Below, piece after piece: positions 1-10,333 of a stretch of 64,000 nt of DNA. Source of the stretch: Channallabes apus (Eukaryota; Chordata; Actinopteri; Siluriformes; Clariidae); assembly GCA_030522415.1 (NCBI GenBank), contig CM060121.1:24638142-24702141 (forward strand), read 5' to 3'. Below the pieces are notes generated by a model, which worked only from the letters and a program-made list of their open reading frames with translations, searched no databases and was not told the DNA's origin. A program made the position numbers and the translations under genes. Numbering within the stretch: the first letter of the stretch is position 1; each line of letters opens with the position of its first letter.

Positions 1-971
1 AACTCTTTAAGAGCTTCAAAAGTGGTAGCTTTAGTTGCAGCACACCACTTTTCAAACAGTGTTTTCTTTTCACGGGCAAACTCCACAAAGGTTTGTCTGT
101 CTGTCTTTTTATGGGACCTAAATTTTTGTCTATAAGCCTCTGGCACTAATTCATACGCACGCAGAACAGTTTGCTTAACCGTGTCGTAATCCAGGCTTTG
201 TTCAACAGGCAACGCAGAGCACACATCCTGCGCTTTACCAGTCAACTTACATTGTAACAAGAGAGCCCACATTGCTCTTGGCCACTGTAACGTAGCTGCC
301 ACACGTTCAAAAGCTATGAAATAGCTATCCACCTCGGTCTCTCTAAAAGGAGGTACTAAAACAATATGCTTGCTTACGTCAAAATGGGGTGGGGAGGTAG
401 TCACTGGGGCAGAAACTGGAGAGGAGAAGACGGGCGCAGCCGTTGCAGGTAACTGTGCGAATGATGGAGAAGCAGGTGAACTCTCCGGCGCGATCTCAGC
501 CCGGTGCAGCCGGCCGAAATCTCGCCGAAAATGCTCCCTCTCCATCTCAAGCTCCAGCTCTCGCAACCGTAACCTTTGAGCTTCTGTTTCCTCTCGTTTA
601 ATTTCCAGCTCCACCTCCCTCATTTTTAGAACTAAAAGTTGTTCTGATTCCCCAATTGGTGTTATTGCTGGTGGTGTGGTTACCTTATGCTTGGGGGGCG
701 TGGAAGGTGACTGCGGCGCAGGTACTGGCCTACCGTCGACCTCCGTCGGCGTTGAAGCATCCTCGCTCTTAGCACACTCTCCAGGCTCTCCAGGCAAAAT
801 CTGCTGTTCAATTAATTTAACAAGCAATATTTTTTTAACTTCTCTTTTAAGACCTTTTCGTGGCACGTCAACTTCAAAAAAGTCGGCGATGTTGAACAAA
901 TCGTCCTTACGACACTGGTCAAACTGTTCCATGGTAGGAGCCAGTGTAAAGGCAATTAGGTCAAACGCCAT
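1..971 (-). CDS. Partial Gag of a Ty3/Gypsy (Gmr1-like, SCAN-related) retrotransposon
   Basis: The frame is open from an ATG at 971 through the left edge (323 full codons), so the C-terminus and pol lie outside the window. Gag forms the particle that packages element RNA. Roughly residues 1-50 are a small N-terminal domain containing CRKDDLFNIADFF. About 55-105 is a Pro/Ser-rich linker, about 108-150 a Glu/Arg-rich likely coiled coil (REVELEIKREETEAQRLR), and from about 195 comes a capsid domain with LQCKLTGKAQDVCSALP and LRAYELVPEAYRQKFR. That last block is typical of fish Gypsy Gags whose capsid is related to the vertebrate SCAN domain. I chose this ATG because it is the first good start after the primer site and because the conserved N-terminal block follows it. 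No stop or frameshift is visible. Whether the whole element is intact cannot be judged. Confidence 0.85.
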   Translation of the reverse strand, partial: MAFDLIAFTLAPTMEQFDQCRKDDLFNIADFFEVDVPRKGLKREVKKILLVKLIEQQILPGEPGECAKSEDASTPTEVDGRPVPAPQSPSTPPKHKVTTPPAITPIGESEQLLVLKMREVELEIKREETEAQRLRLRELELEMEREHFRRDFGRLHRAEIAPESSPASPSFAQLPATAAPVFSSPVSAPVTTSPPHFDVSKHIVLVPPFRETEVDSYFIAFERVAATLQWPRAMWALLLQCKLTGKAQDVCSALPVEQSLDYDTVKQTVLRAYELVPEAYRQKFRSHKKTDRQTFVEFAREKKTLFEKWCAATKATTFEALKE

Positions 972-1051
972 TATTATATCACCACTGTCCAACCTAAGAA
1001 GACAGCCAAACAAACAAAAAGGGCGAATATCTTCCACAATAGACAAGCCAC

Positions 1052-1159
1052 CACTTGTTAGCCAGTAACTGGCAAAGGACGAGTTCACACTTGTTAACCA
1101 GTTAATGGCAACGGACGTGTCCCCACTTTTTAGCCAGTGATTGGCAACGGACGAGCCCC
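1052..1159 (-). repeat. Three 36-bp tandem repeats in the Gag leader, containing primer-site-like units
   Basis: Units start at 1052, 1088 and 1124, and a fourth begins at 1160 and runs into the LTR. Each unit contains, on the minus strand, a variant of the GTGG..GCTCGTCC primer-site core followed by a TTGCCA-like block. The unit next to the LTR is the best match to a tRNA-Pro primer site; the distal ones are degenerate. Confidence 0.8.
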
Positions 1160-1161
1160 CA
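1148..1161 (-). other. Primer binding site, tRNA-Pro type
   Basis: On the minus strand TGGGGGCTCGTCCG begins two bases after the LTR end. This is the first 14 bases of the tRNA-Pro primer site well known from gammaretroviruses. The match ends there: TTGCC follows instead of GGAT. Assignment to tRNA-Pro is an inference from this 14-base identity. Confidence 0.7.
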
Positions 1162-1163
1162 CT

Positions 1164-2097
1164 TGTTACGACCCCCGGTCTAGGGTCAAGGGACGCAACA
1201 AAGAAAATAATAAATTTATGATAAATAAATGAATCTTGCAACCAAGAATTTAGTGTGTGAATTTTTATTTTTACTGTATACACACGCACATACAGGAAGC
1301 TCTGGGCTTCAGGATTGAGCCAGGCCAAAACAATAAACAAACCCCCCCCCCTCTATCTCCACCCTCAAGCTAACTAAACTACCAAAAGAAACGAATATAA
1401 ATCAAAATACATCAACTAAACTAACTACCTAACTATCCACAAAAACAGGAGAAAACAGGGGACAACAAAAATGGCACTCATCCCCTACTGCTTCCTTGCA
1501 ACTATGTACAAACACAAAAAAGAACAAAATAATATATATACAATATTTACAATGAAAGAAAACTATATACAATAGCGGGAGGAACACTTCCATCCACGCT
1601 AACACAAACAAACAAAAAGAAAACCCAAAAACAACAAACAGGAAGGAGAGAGGCAAGGCGCGACACACAGGCTCTCTCTCCAACCAAACAAACAAAAACA
1701 CACACACACAGTCACTCAAAACAAATACAAAATAACAAACAAATACTCAGTCACACAGTCACACTCCAACACTTCAACATACAGTCAGTCACTCAATCAA
1801 CCAACCACACAATCCAACAACCCACAGTTCACCAATCAACAACAGAGCACGGAAGTCACACACAAGGTATAAGTCGCGCATTGTCTGCTTCCACTCGTGA
1901 GGTTAAGAAGCCGCGCAGATCCACAGCCAGCCAATCGCGGCGCACGTCACGGCACGTTCCATCGGGGCGGGGCTTCCTGCGAAAAGGAGAGCGGGAGAGA
2001 GAGAAAGGGGGATAGATCGCGCACGCGCCGCCGTCGCGCATGCGCACATACCCGCGCTACACACACACCTACGTGCACTACACCTCTGCACGTAACA
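1164..2097 (-). repeat. 5' LTR of the Gmr1-like Gypsy element
   Basis: Read on the minus strand it starts TGTTACG and ends CGTAACA, a perfect 7-bp terminal inverted repeat, and the primer site follows. Length is 934 bp. A minus-strand AATAAA at 1264-1269, about 100 bp before the LTR end, is a candidate polyadenylation signal. The partner LTR is outside the window, so the target duplication cannot be checked. The outer flank (from 2098) is a LINE 3' tail, suggesting insertion into or beside that LINE. Confidence 0.85.
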
Positions 2098-2305
2098 AGC
2101 ATATTTCTATTTTTATTTCTATTTTTATCCTAGTTAAATTGAATTTTTCTATCATATTTCTTTTATTCATATTTATTTCTTATTATAAGCTTTAATTCTC
2201 TTTTTAAGGTCACTGGCGGTCGTATAAGCATTTCACTGCATATCGTACTGTGTATGACTGTGTATGTGACAAATAAAATTTGAATTTGAAATTTGAATTT
2301 GATTG
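2098..2305 (+). mobile_element. 3' tail of a jockey-group LINE
   Basis: The segment at about 2208-2290 is nearly the same as the 3' end of the LINE at 25790-25870 and the reverse complement of 9440-9530. It has the block GCATTTCACTGCATATCG and ends in (A)TTTGAATTTGAA repeats. Only the 3' untranslated tail is present, cut on the left by the LTR at 2097. Confidence 0.8.
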
Positions 2306-2449
2306 AAAAGGTCTTTAGCAGTAATGTGTTATGACTTCCTGCCACACAAATCATCAAAAGAAAAGTGGATGCTGCCTACAAAGTCAGATTGGGAATACAG
2401 ATTTTCCCTTTTGACAACTTAGAGATGACTCAGTGATACATCAGTCAAG

Positions 2450-2933
2450 TACACTCTAATATTTCATTGGAACACCTTTTTCTTTGAGTTTGTCACACAA
2501 TATGATGGCCAATTCATGTGTGAGAATGATTTTTCATGCCTCCAGAGCTACAGTGTACTCTTTCGAAATGTAAGTCCTGGAATATGGCCTTGCCGTCAAG
2601 GAAGAAAAAATCCATAGATGTGATGGATGGATGGATGGTGATAACCTGGTTACATTCAGGTCGTCGACTGATTTCATTTTATTGCCACATACTTTAATGT
2701 TGCTGAGCCTAGACCTGACCAACTGAAGCAACATAACACCACCTCCAAAGACTTGTACTGTACAGTAAGCACGGTGCATGATGGGTGCACCGCTTCATGC
2801 GCTTCCCATCACTCTGGAATAGAGTCAAGTTGAACTCAGCAGACAACATGACCTTTGCTCCAAAGTCCATTTTAAAAATTAAAGCCTTTCATTCTGATTA
2901 GTCTCACTAACAAGTGATTTTCTTATGGCCACA
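2450..2933 (-). pseudogene. Decayed Tc1-like transposase fragment, family A
   Basis: In broken minus-strand frames one can read remnants of a Tc1 catalytic domain, such as a Phe-Gly-Gly-Gly-Val-Met stretch, a Ser-Arg-Leu-Ser-Asn motif where SGLGSAT is usual, and a block ending at PSMDFFFPDG-like sequence. It shares blocks with 13866-14110 and 26500-26760 (for example GATAACCTGGT and CAGCTGACTT-like motifs), so these are copies of one old family. The relic is cut at the TA at 2934-2935 by the younger Tc1 element and appears to resume after 4555. Confidence 0.6.
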
Positions 2934-2935
2934 TA

Positions 2936-4553
2936 CAGTGGTGTGAAAAACTATTTGCCCCTTCCTGATTTCTTATTCTTTTGCATGTTTGTCACACTTA
3001 AATGTTTCTGCTCATCAAAAACCGTTAACTATTAGTCAAAGATAACATAATTGAACACAAAATGCAGTTTTTAAATGAAGCTTTACGTTATTAAGGGAGA
3101 AAAAAAACTCCAAATCTACATGGCCCTGTGTGAAAAAGTGATTGCACCCTTGTTAAAAAATAACTTAACTGTGGTTTATCACACCTGAGTTCAATTTCTG
3201 TAGTCACCCCCAGGCCTGATTACTGCCACACCTGTTTCAATCAAGAAATCACTTAAATTGGAGCTACCTGACACAGAGAAGTAGACCAAAAGCACCTCAA
3301 AAGCTAGACATCATGCCAAGATCCAAAGAAATTCAGGAACAAATGAGAACAAAAGTAATTGAGATCTATCAGTCTGGTAAAGGTTATAAAGCCATTTCTA
3401 AAGCTTTGGGACTCCAGCGAACCACAGTGAGAGCCATTATCCACAAATGGCAAAAACATGGAACAGTGGTGCACCTTCCCAGGAGTGGCCGGCCGACCAA
3501 AATTACCCCAAGAGCGCAGAGACGACTCATCCGAGAGGCCACAAAAGACCCCAGGACAACATCTAAAGAACTGCAAGCCTCATTTGCCTCAATTAAGGTC
3601 AGTGTTCACGACTCCACCATAAGAAAGAGACTGGGCAAAAACGGCCTGCATGGCAGATTTCCAAGGCGCAAACCACTTTTAAGCAAAAAGAACATTAAGG
3701 CTCGTCTAAATTTTGCTAAAAAACATCTCAATGATTGCCAAAACTTTTGGGAAAATACCTTGTGGACCGACGAGACAAAAGTTTAACTTTTTGGAAGGTG
3801 CGTGTCCCGTTACATCTGGCGTAAAAGTAACACAGCATTTCAGAAAAAGAACATCATAGCAACAGTAAAATATGGTGGTGGTAGTGTGATGGTCTGGGGT
3901 TGTTTTGCTGCTTCAGGACCTGGAAGGCTTGCTGTGATAGATGGAACCATGAATTCTACTGTCTACTAAAAAATCCTGAAGGAGAATGTCCGGCCATCTG
4001 TTCGTCAACTCAAGCTGAAGTGATCTTGGGTGCTGCAGCAGGACAATGACCCAAAACACACCAGCAAATCCACCTCTGAATGGCTGAAGAAAAACAAAAT
4101 GAAGACTTTGGAGTGGCCTAGTCACAGTCCTGACCTGAATCCTATTGAGATGTTGTGGCATGACTTTAAAAAGGCGGTTCATGCTAGAAAACCCTCAAAT
4201 AAAGCTGAATTACAACAATTCTGCAAAGATGAGTGGGCCAAAATTCCTCTAGAGCGCTGTAAAAGACTCGTTGCAAGTTATCGCAAACGCTTGATTGCAG
4301 TTATTGCTGCTAAGGGTGGCCCAACCAGTTATTAGGTTCAGGGGGCAATTACTTTTTCACACAGGGCCATGTAGGTTTGGATTTTTTTTCTCCCTAAATA
4401 ATAAAACCTCTCATTTAAAAACTGCATTTTGTGTTTACTTGTGTTATCTTTGACTAATAGTTAAATGTGTTTGATGATCAGAAACATTTTGTGTGACAAA
4501 CATGCAAAAGAATAAGAAATCAGGAGGGGGGCAAATAGTTTTTCACACCACTG
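2936..4553 (+). mobile_element. Tc1-like DNA transposon with long inverted repeats, copy 1
   Basis: It is bounded by TA duplications at 2934-2935 and 4554-4555. The termini CAGTGGTGTGAAAAACTATT and its reverse complement open inverted repeats of roughly 200 bp or more; the left arm runs to about 3150 and the right arm starts near 4345. Length is 1,618 bp. A second copy at 34684-36304 is almost identical. It contains one transposase frame with three internal stops, so it cannot encode its own transposase. Confidence 0.95.
3313..4335 (+). pseudogene. Tc1-like transposase, full length with three in-frame stops
   Basis: This is a DD34E cut-and-paste transposase frame of 341 codons without a frameshift but with stops at 3784 (TAA), 3967 (TAA) and 4021 (TGA). 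Residues about 15-60 form the first helix-turn-helix (GKGYKAISKALGL). The GRPTK hook comes near residue 60, and a second DNA-binding helix region follows. Catalytic residues are visible at WTDET, QQDND and NPIE, with 34 residues between the second Asp and the Glu. The protein ends ...AAKGGPTSY. The second copy at 35062 has Gln and Arg codons where this copy has the stops at 3967 and 4021. The stop at 3784 is shared by both copies. Confidence 0.95.
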
Positions 4554-4555
4554 TA

Positions 4556-4724
4556 TCTGTTTAATACCAGTGTTGTGAGTTCTTGGCATATTGTCCATGT
4601 TTCAAAGCACTTATTGTCAATTTTTTTATGATGCAACTTCAGTAAGTGTTTGTGTTTATACTTATGTGTTTTTTTTAGAGCACAATTCTTTCACAAATTT
4701 GATGGTTCAGCACCATCCTTGCAG
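4556..4724. other. Continuation of old Tc1 family A flank
   Basis: The TGTGAGTTCT.. block after 4565 resembles 26755-26775, which in that locus follows directly the sequence found here at 2920-2933. It is therefore probably the other side of the relic split by the Tc1 insertion. The rest is AT-rich, and the old sequence resumes again at 5346-5530 beyond the hAT insertion. Confidence 0.45.
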
Positions 4725-4732
4725 GTTTTAAT

Positions 4733-5337
4733 TAGTGATGGCTCGTTCATGAACAATTTGTTCTTTTTGAACGTGACTCGGAAGAACGAGTAGTCACAGA
4801 GAGTGATTTGTTAATTTTCTACTGGGTAGCTATGTACAGGAATCAGAATTGAGCGATTCTTACTTAATGACTCTTTGACTCCGAGTCATTCATTCTTTAG
4901 TCACATGCCTCCCATAGGCGCTATGCAGTGGAAACACAGGAAACACAGGAAACAGAATTGAGTGATTCTTTTTCAATCACCCTTCTACTCCGAGTAGTTC
5001 GTTCCTTTGTCACGTGACTCCCATAGACGCTATGCAGTGCAATAGACTCAAAAGAACGAACGACTCAGACTGGAAGATACTGTATGAGAGGTGAGCTACT
5101 CATTCTGTTTATCATAATATGTCCTTAGCTGCATTTTAATATTTTCATTACTGAAACTATAGAACAATTTCTGTATGTAGATGTATTGGGGTGTTTTTTA
5201 TTGCAAATGCAACATTTTAGTGTATTTCTGATCAAAAGAATGAAATGAACTAAATTACTCAAAAACAGATTCGTTTATTTTGATGAATGAGATTCAAAGA
5301 ACTGAGTCACTAAAATGATTCAAACTTCTCATCACTA
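4733..5337. mobile_element. hAT-type MITE with perfect 8-bp target duplication
   Basis: The 605-bp element starts TAGTGATG and ends CATCACTA. It is flanked by GTTTTAAT at 4725-4732 and again at 5338-5345. Terminal motif and duplication length are diagnostic of hAT. The interior has repeated GAACGA/GAGTCA-type motifs and two diverged copies of a block around CCCATAG(A/G)CGCTATGCAGTG. No transposase frame is seen, so it would depend on a helper. Confidence 0.92.
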
Positions 5338-5532
5338 GTTTTAATATTGTGTTGGACAGTTCAGTGCTGCAATTGTATTCCCAACAAGACCAATTAGCAT
5401 TGCAGATAATAACTGCCAATTCAACATCAAATGCTTAACAATTTCAAATGCTTTCAGCTTTCAATTAAGAACATCTCTGAGCTCTGTGAAAGGTTTGTCA
5501 GGGAGAAGGATGCAAACAAGTTTTTAGCTTAT

Positions 5533-6510
5533 TGGTAGTGACGAAATAAGAACCACAAAGGTCTAGTTTGGGCCGTAACAGGAATGAAAAAAAGAGGAAA
5601 ACATCAGGGGTGAGACCAAAAGTGTTTATTTTGTAAAAGTGCATAAGCAAATCCCGAAAAGGTGGCTGTGAGCTTCAGAAGCCGACAAGGCCAAAGCAAT
5701 AAACAAAATTTCCTCTGCCTAGTCCCGATGTGAAACAATTAACCTGCACCAAAAGTAATGAAATGGAAATCAAAATACTATTCTTACTTCCTTACTAAAC
5801 ACAAACCAGGAGAAAACGGATGCAAACAAAATGGCGCCGACTCCCTACTAATCCACTAAGTACAGAACTACAGTATATACAAATATATACAAAATGTTTT
5901 TATAGCCAAACAACCAAAACCAAACAAGGGCATACACAAAAACCTAGTCAGAAATATAGCATGAGGTCATACACAGTATAATTTTACAAATGGATTTGTC
6001 ATCCGATAAACAGTAAGCAAAACATGGTCTGTAGTATTGTGGTCTGAAGGGCCTAAATAGGCCTCTGGGTCTCTTGGTTACCCAATCATCAGGCAGGAGG
6101 CGGGATCAACAAAGCTCAAAAAAGGCATGGCAGCAACCAATAGATTGCAGGCAAGGGTACACTGAAGAGGGCGGGATCTAGAACAACAAGGGAAGACACG
6201 CCTCCATCCCACCAACAGCAGAGACAAACAATGCATAACCAGAGACAAAATACCAAATAAATCCAATATAATGGATGTAACATAAGAAACAAAATGAGGA
6301 CAATGAAGAAAGGCAACAATGGAAATACGGCATGAATTAGAGTATAGAGATCCAGAAAACAGAAGACAAAAGCTAGACAGCAAGTGGTGTACAAGGTGGG
6401 ACATAAATAGTAGTGCTCATGAAAAACAAATGATGAGCAGGTGCAGTCATGAGTGTCGTGATAAGGTGAGGTGCAGTGGCAGACTGGAGCTATCCACAGC
6501 ATACTAAGTA
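5533..6510 (-). repeat. Diverged solo LTR related to the LTR at 1164-2097
   Basis: The order of shared blocks follows the first LTR: GGTCTAG, CGTAACA/CGCAACA, a GCTTCAG block, CAATAAACAAA, then GGAGAAAAC, AAATGGC and a run of TATATACAA. No gag or primer site adjoins it. Edges are approximate because termini and duplication are not clear. It is older or from a sister subfamily, because identity to the first LTR is patchy. Confidence 0.6.
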
Positions 6511-6537
6511 AAATTACAAAGTAAATTTTTACATTTG

Positions 6538-6571
6538 TAAAAAAAAAAAAATTATAAAAAAAAAAAAAAGA
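6538..6571. repeat. Interrupted A-tract
   Basis: Two runs of A separated by ATTAT; possibly the tail of an unrecognised retroelement. Nothing else is visible in 6511-6664. Confidence 0.6.
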
Positions 6572-6664
6572 ATTATAGTCTCAAACGGAGCATTTGAGTT
6601 AAAATTGTAAATGTAACTGTGTGATGTAACATATGCTCCTGTGAAAACTATGATATTAAACAAA

Positions 6665-6885
6665 TATAATTCATTCATTCATTCATTCATTTTCTATACC
6701 GCTTAATCCTGTGTTCAGGGTCGCGGGGGACCTGGAGCCTATCCCAGGAGACTTCGGGCACTAGGCGGGGTACACCCTGGACAGGGTGCCAATCCATCGC
6801 AGGGCACACACACATACACACACTCACACACCCAATCACACACTACGGGCAATTTGGGAACGCCAATTAGCTAAACAAATATAAG
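6665..6885 (-). repeat. tRNA-derived SINE (family S1), 5'-truncated
   Basis: On the plus strand it begins with an (ATTC)n run and TTTTCTATACCGCTT, which is the reversed 3' tail of the S1 SINE seen complete at 40295-40646. It continues through GGAGCCTATCCCAGG and GGCAATTTGGGAACGCCAAT and then stops before the tRNA-like head. Confidence 0.85.
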
Positions 6886-7264
6886 GTACTGCAAATTAAT
6901 ACAAAATGTTTCATTTTGTAGTGTTGCATTTTATTGCAACTGTTTTTTTTTTATCTGTAGTAGTGAGTTTTACTTAAATCTAAAGTTAACAATATGTTTC
7001 AAATGACTAAAACCTATGATCATATTATACTGTGTTGTCCATCTGCATTAGCATGCTCTGCTTTTACTGTTTATCTCTGGAGTCTAACATTTGACAGACA
7101 GTTCAATTAATCAAATCAATCAATCAATGCCAGCAGTCACAAGGAAGGTCACCTCCATGTCACTGCTTCCTTGAGCAGGGTCAGCTAAGTAAAATCTGCA
7201 AACAAGGCATTCATCATTACACTTTGTAGACATTCTGCATGTTGAATGCTACCATATCTTAATG
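6886..7264. other. Anonymous AT-rich sequence
   Basis: No coding frame, repeat family or regulatory signal recognised; a short (AATC)n stretch occurs near 7110. Confidence 0.5.
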
Positions 7265-8771
7265 CAGTGGTTCTCAAAGTGTGTGGCGCACCCCACAAGT
7301 GGAGAATACAGACATGACAGGTGGGGCGCAATGAACAGGAGAGAATTAGTGGAAAATAATAGGAAAGTACCTATTCTAATTCATGCTTTTCTATATAGAT
7401 AATGAAGAGCATACGCTCAAAATCAATCACAGCTAAACAATAAATGGATCATTAATACAAGTAAATTGAATTGAAACCTGCGCGACCCACTGGGCAGGGC
7501 TGCGCGACTCTGACAGAAATGGACCGCACCGACCATCAAAGTACATTTTACCCGGCTGGGATGCGCACGTACAAACCAGGCATGGCAAGGCGGAAAACAA
7601 TATTAAACAGTCCTGAAATTTTAAATAAATTGCGTCGCTCAGGTTCGTGATTCGAGCGACGCTGCGCGATCCACCGGGGTGCGCAAATAAACCAGATCAT
7701 CACTGCGCTATCCAGATAGTCGCGCTGCGCTGTATTTACACAGATATTTGGTTCGTCCCACTTTTGATGTGTTTGGCTTCATATACACTTCGACAATGGA
7801 AGAAGCCATTGGAGGAAGAAACTCACAGCAGCAATGAGTTTGCTTACATGTGATGAAACCAACAACGAGGAGATTATAAAGGAAAACGGTGCATCGTCTG
7901 TGGTGTGGAATTGGTTTGGGTATAAGAAAAGTGATACGAATGAGATGAATGTGATTTGCAAGGTACGCAAGTGGTGGAAACACGTCAAACCTTTTCTATC
8001 ATCTGAAATCCAAATGAATATGGCCAAAGTAAAAAAATGCGGCAAACCTCAGCAATTGACAGTTTAAATAAAATTACATTATGTAAAACAGTTTCTTTGT
8101 GTTTGAATTTTTATTTATGCATTTTCAGATACAAATTGCTACAGTATATTGTGATATATATCGTTATCGAGGTAGAAAATAGCTTCTACCGTGATAGAAG
8201 ATTTTGGTTATTTCGCCCACCCCTAATGAAGCCTATCTTGAGCTTGGATTCATGGTGGGGATGGTGGGGGCAGAAGAGAGACGAGTGTGTGTTTTGTGTC
8301 TTAAACCGCTGGCAGCAGACCGCATGACCCAACACATTAGGAAGACACTTAGAGACAACACACTCCAGTCCGTTAATAAGCCACTTATTAAAAAAGAAAG
8401 CTGGCAGAATACAGACAGCAGGATAATCGCATGGTAAAATCTGAATCAGTGGACAGCAAAGCACAAATGGCTTCATTCAAAGTTGCATACAGAATTGGCC
8501 AGTGCAAAAAAACTACAAACAATTGCTGAGCAGCTAATAAACATGGGGTTAATTATGCAAAGATATGTGACATCGTAAGCCTTTTATAACAATTGCACGT
8601 GTATTTTATCTATTTTGAACTTGGTGTTGTTTGATCTTATTGGTTTAGAAATTGATATTTCAATAAACAGTAAACTTGGCCAATTTTGTTATTATTTTGT
8701 TGACAAGTGGGGCTTGAAAATTCACTCACCCCCTTAAGTGGGGAATGACAGAAAAAGTTTGAGAACCACTG
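7265..8771 (+). mobile_element. hAT element with BED-finger transposase remnants
   Basis: Termini are CAGTGGTTCTCAAAG and its complement ending GAGAACCACTG. The 8-bp duplication TCTTAATG lies at 7257-7264 and 8772-8779. Two different BED-type N-terminal fragments remain. Around 7870-7980 is SVVWNWFGYKKSD, whose second zinc Cys pair has been lost. Around 8215-8440 is AYLELGF..EERRVCVLC, a start typical of other hAT/ZBED transposases. Between them, at about 8205-8222, is TTATTTCGCCCACCCCTA, which looks like the right end of another hAT. The 1.5-kb unit is therefore probably one hAT carrying the remains of a second. No catalytic domain is present. Confidence 0.8.
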
Positions 8772-8902
8772 TCTTAATGTAAGATATTCATATTGTTATA
8801 TAGTGGAGGATCTGGGATGTTGATCATAAAAGTTGGGGGTTTAAGCCTCATCACCACAAGGTTCACCTGTTGGACATGCATCTTAACTGAGGCACGGGCA
8901 CA

Positions 8903-8903
<1 letters not shown>

Positions 8904-8964
<61 letters not shown>
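8904..8964. repeat. (CA)n microsatellite
   Basis: About 30 uninterrupted CA units. The flanks 8780-8903 and 8965-9199 hold no gene that I can recognise. Confidence 0.98.
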
Positions 8965-8966
<2 letters not shown>

Positions 8967-9435
8967 ATTATCTTTAGTAAAAAAAAAAAGTTAAATATAT
9001 CTGCATGATTATGGACAAAATCATTTACTTTTTTAACTTAAAAAATTATAAATAAATAACATTACAGATATATATTTGCATTCCTGTAAAGAAAGCAACA
9101 TACTGTATTATATGACACCAGTTTTCAGATGTAAACAAAATACCTAATCAAGGCTCTTGGTTTGCTTGGAAATATACAGGAGCAAGTGTGACAAAGTTAC
9201 GAGGAGGACCCCGAAACTCTTGACTGCTCTCCCTTGTCAAGAATAAATTTGTGACATCTCTTGCCTTCTTAATATGCTGTAGACCATCAGTTTTCCTGTG
9301 CAGAGGAAGGGTGGGTCCTAACCCTAACCCAGGGTCATTAGTCCTATTAGTGTCCTGCAACTCCTGTACAAATTCATATTATGGAGAAATAATCAGTTAA
9401 GTAAAGATAAAAAATAACCCATTATTACTTCCCAA

Positions 9436-9540
9436 ATTCAAATCAAATTTAAATTTTATTTGTCACATACACAGTCATACACAGTATAATATGCAGTGAA
9501 ATGCTTACACGACCGCCAGTGACCTTAAAAAGAAAATAAA
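9436..9540 (-). repeat. LINE 3' tail
   Basis: Reverse complement of the tails at 2208-2290 and 25790-25870; it includes the GCATTTCACTGCATAT block and ends in TTTGAATTTGATTTGAA-type repeats. Confidence 0.9.
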
Positions 9541-9850
9541 AGCTTGTACGTAAAATAAATATAAATATCAATAAAAGGAAATACTAAAGAAATAAATTTA
9601 ACTAGTAAAATAAACTGTACAAATAAGGCATAAAATATTGCAAAATATAGAAATATAGGGGGGGGGAGTATATATGTACATAGAATTTAAAGTGACAATG
9701 GTTGTGCAAATATTCATGAAAGGTGACTAATGAAAGTGACATGTGCAATTGTCCAGATGTATAAATATTTAGTGCAAGTGTGTATGAATGTGTCCATGTG
9801 TCCATGATTGTCCAGTCACTGTTGTGAGCTTAAAAAGATGTTATTAGTCA

Positions 9851-10321
9851 GTAACACTTGGATTTATAAAACCGCTTAGTTACAAGAAAACGGATTCGGG
9901 AATCTAAATAGGGGCTTGTAAACCATACTTCCGGTATTGCGCAACCGCGGCAGGACAATATACGACGCGACACAAAACAATGGTAATAAATTAAACCAAG
10001 TGTATTATACAAGACAAACCAAGAAATAAACAAACATGGTGCACCACAAACCAATATATACAAATATAATACAAATATAAAGAGTGTGTGTGTGATGTAT
10101 GCGGGTGTGTGAGTGTGTGTATGGTAGTCCAGTGTCTGATATACGGCAATGGGGATGAAAATGGTGAGTTGGAGAGATGGTTCGATCTCACCGGTAAATG
10201 ATGTTAAGTCCGGGAGGTCTTATATCAACCGCTAAGGTACATCTTTGGCAACAGGTGAGCAGCATTAGCTTTTCCATCCTTTCCCTGTTATAAAATGTCC
10301 CTTTTGTGTGGCTGCGCTACA
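9851..10321. repeat. Solo-LTR-like insert with AGTCA target duplication
   Basis: A 471-bp segment absent from the related LINE sequence, flanked by AGTCA at 9846-9850 and 10322-10326. Ends read GTAACACTTGG and GCGCTACA on the plus strand, i.e. TGTAGCGC..GTGTTAC on the minus strand, resembling fish Gypsy LTR ends though without a perfect TG..CA. Orientation is uncertain. No coding frame is visible. Confidence 0.5.
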
Positions 10322-10333
10322 AGTCAATGTCAA

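Noticed and set aside
370..1068. Two plus-strand open frames of 69 and 130 codons
   Set aside because: They are antisense to the gag frame, which has clear family motifs on the minus strand.
1856..2133. Short frames in the GC-rich LTR segment
   Set aside because: No family motif; they lie wholly within an LTR and overlap one another on both strands.
8774..9008. Frames through the CA microsatellite
   Set aside because: Produced by (CA)n reading as Thr-His or Val-Cys; no real coding sequence.
9148..9360. Conserved-looking protein shared with 52180-52360 (phrases TDGLQHIKKARDVTN and TDGLKHIKKGRNVTN)
   Set aside because: Both are the non-coding 5' leader of the same SALT-like Tc1 family, lying next to the transposase start on the opposite strand; similarity reflects the repeat, not a gene.
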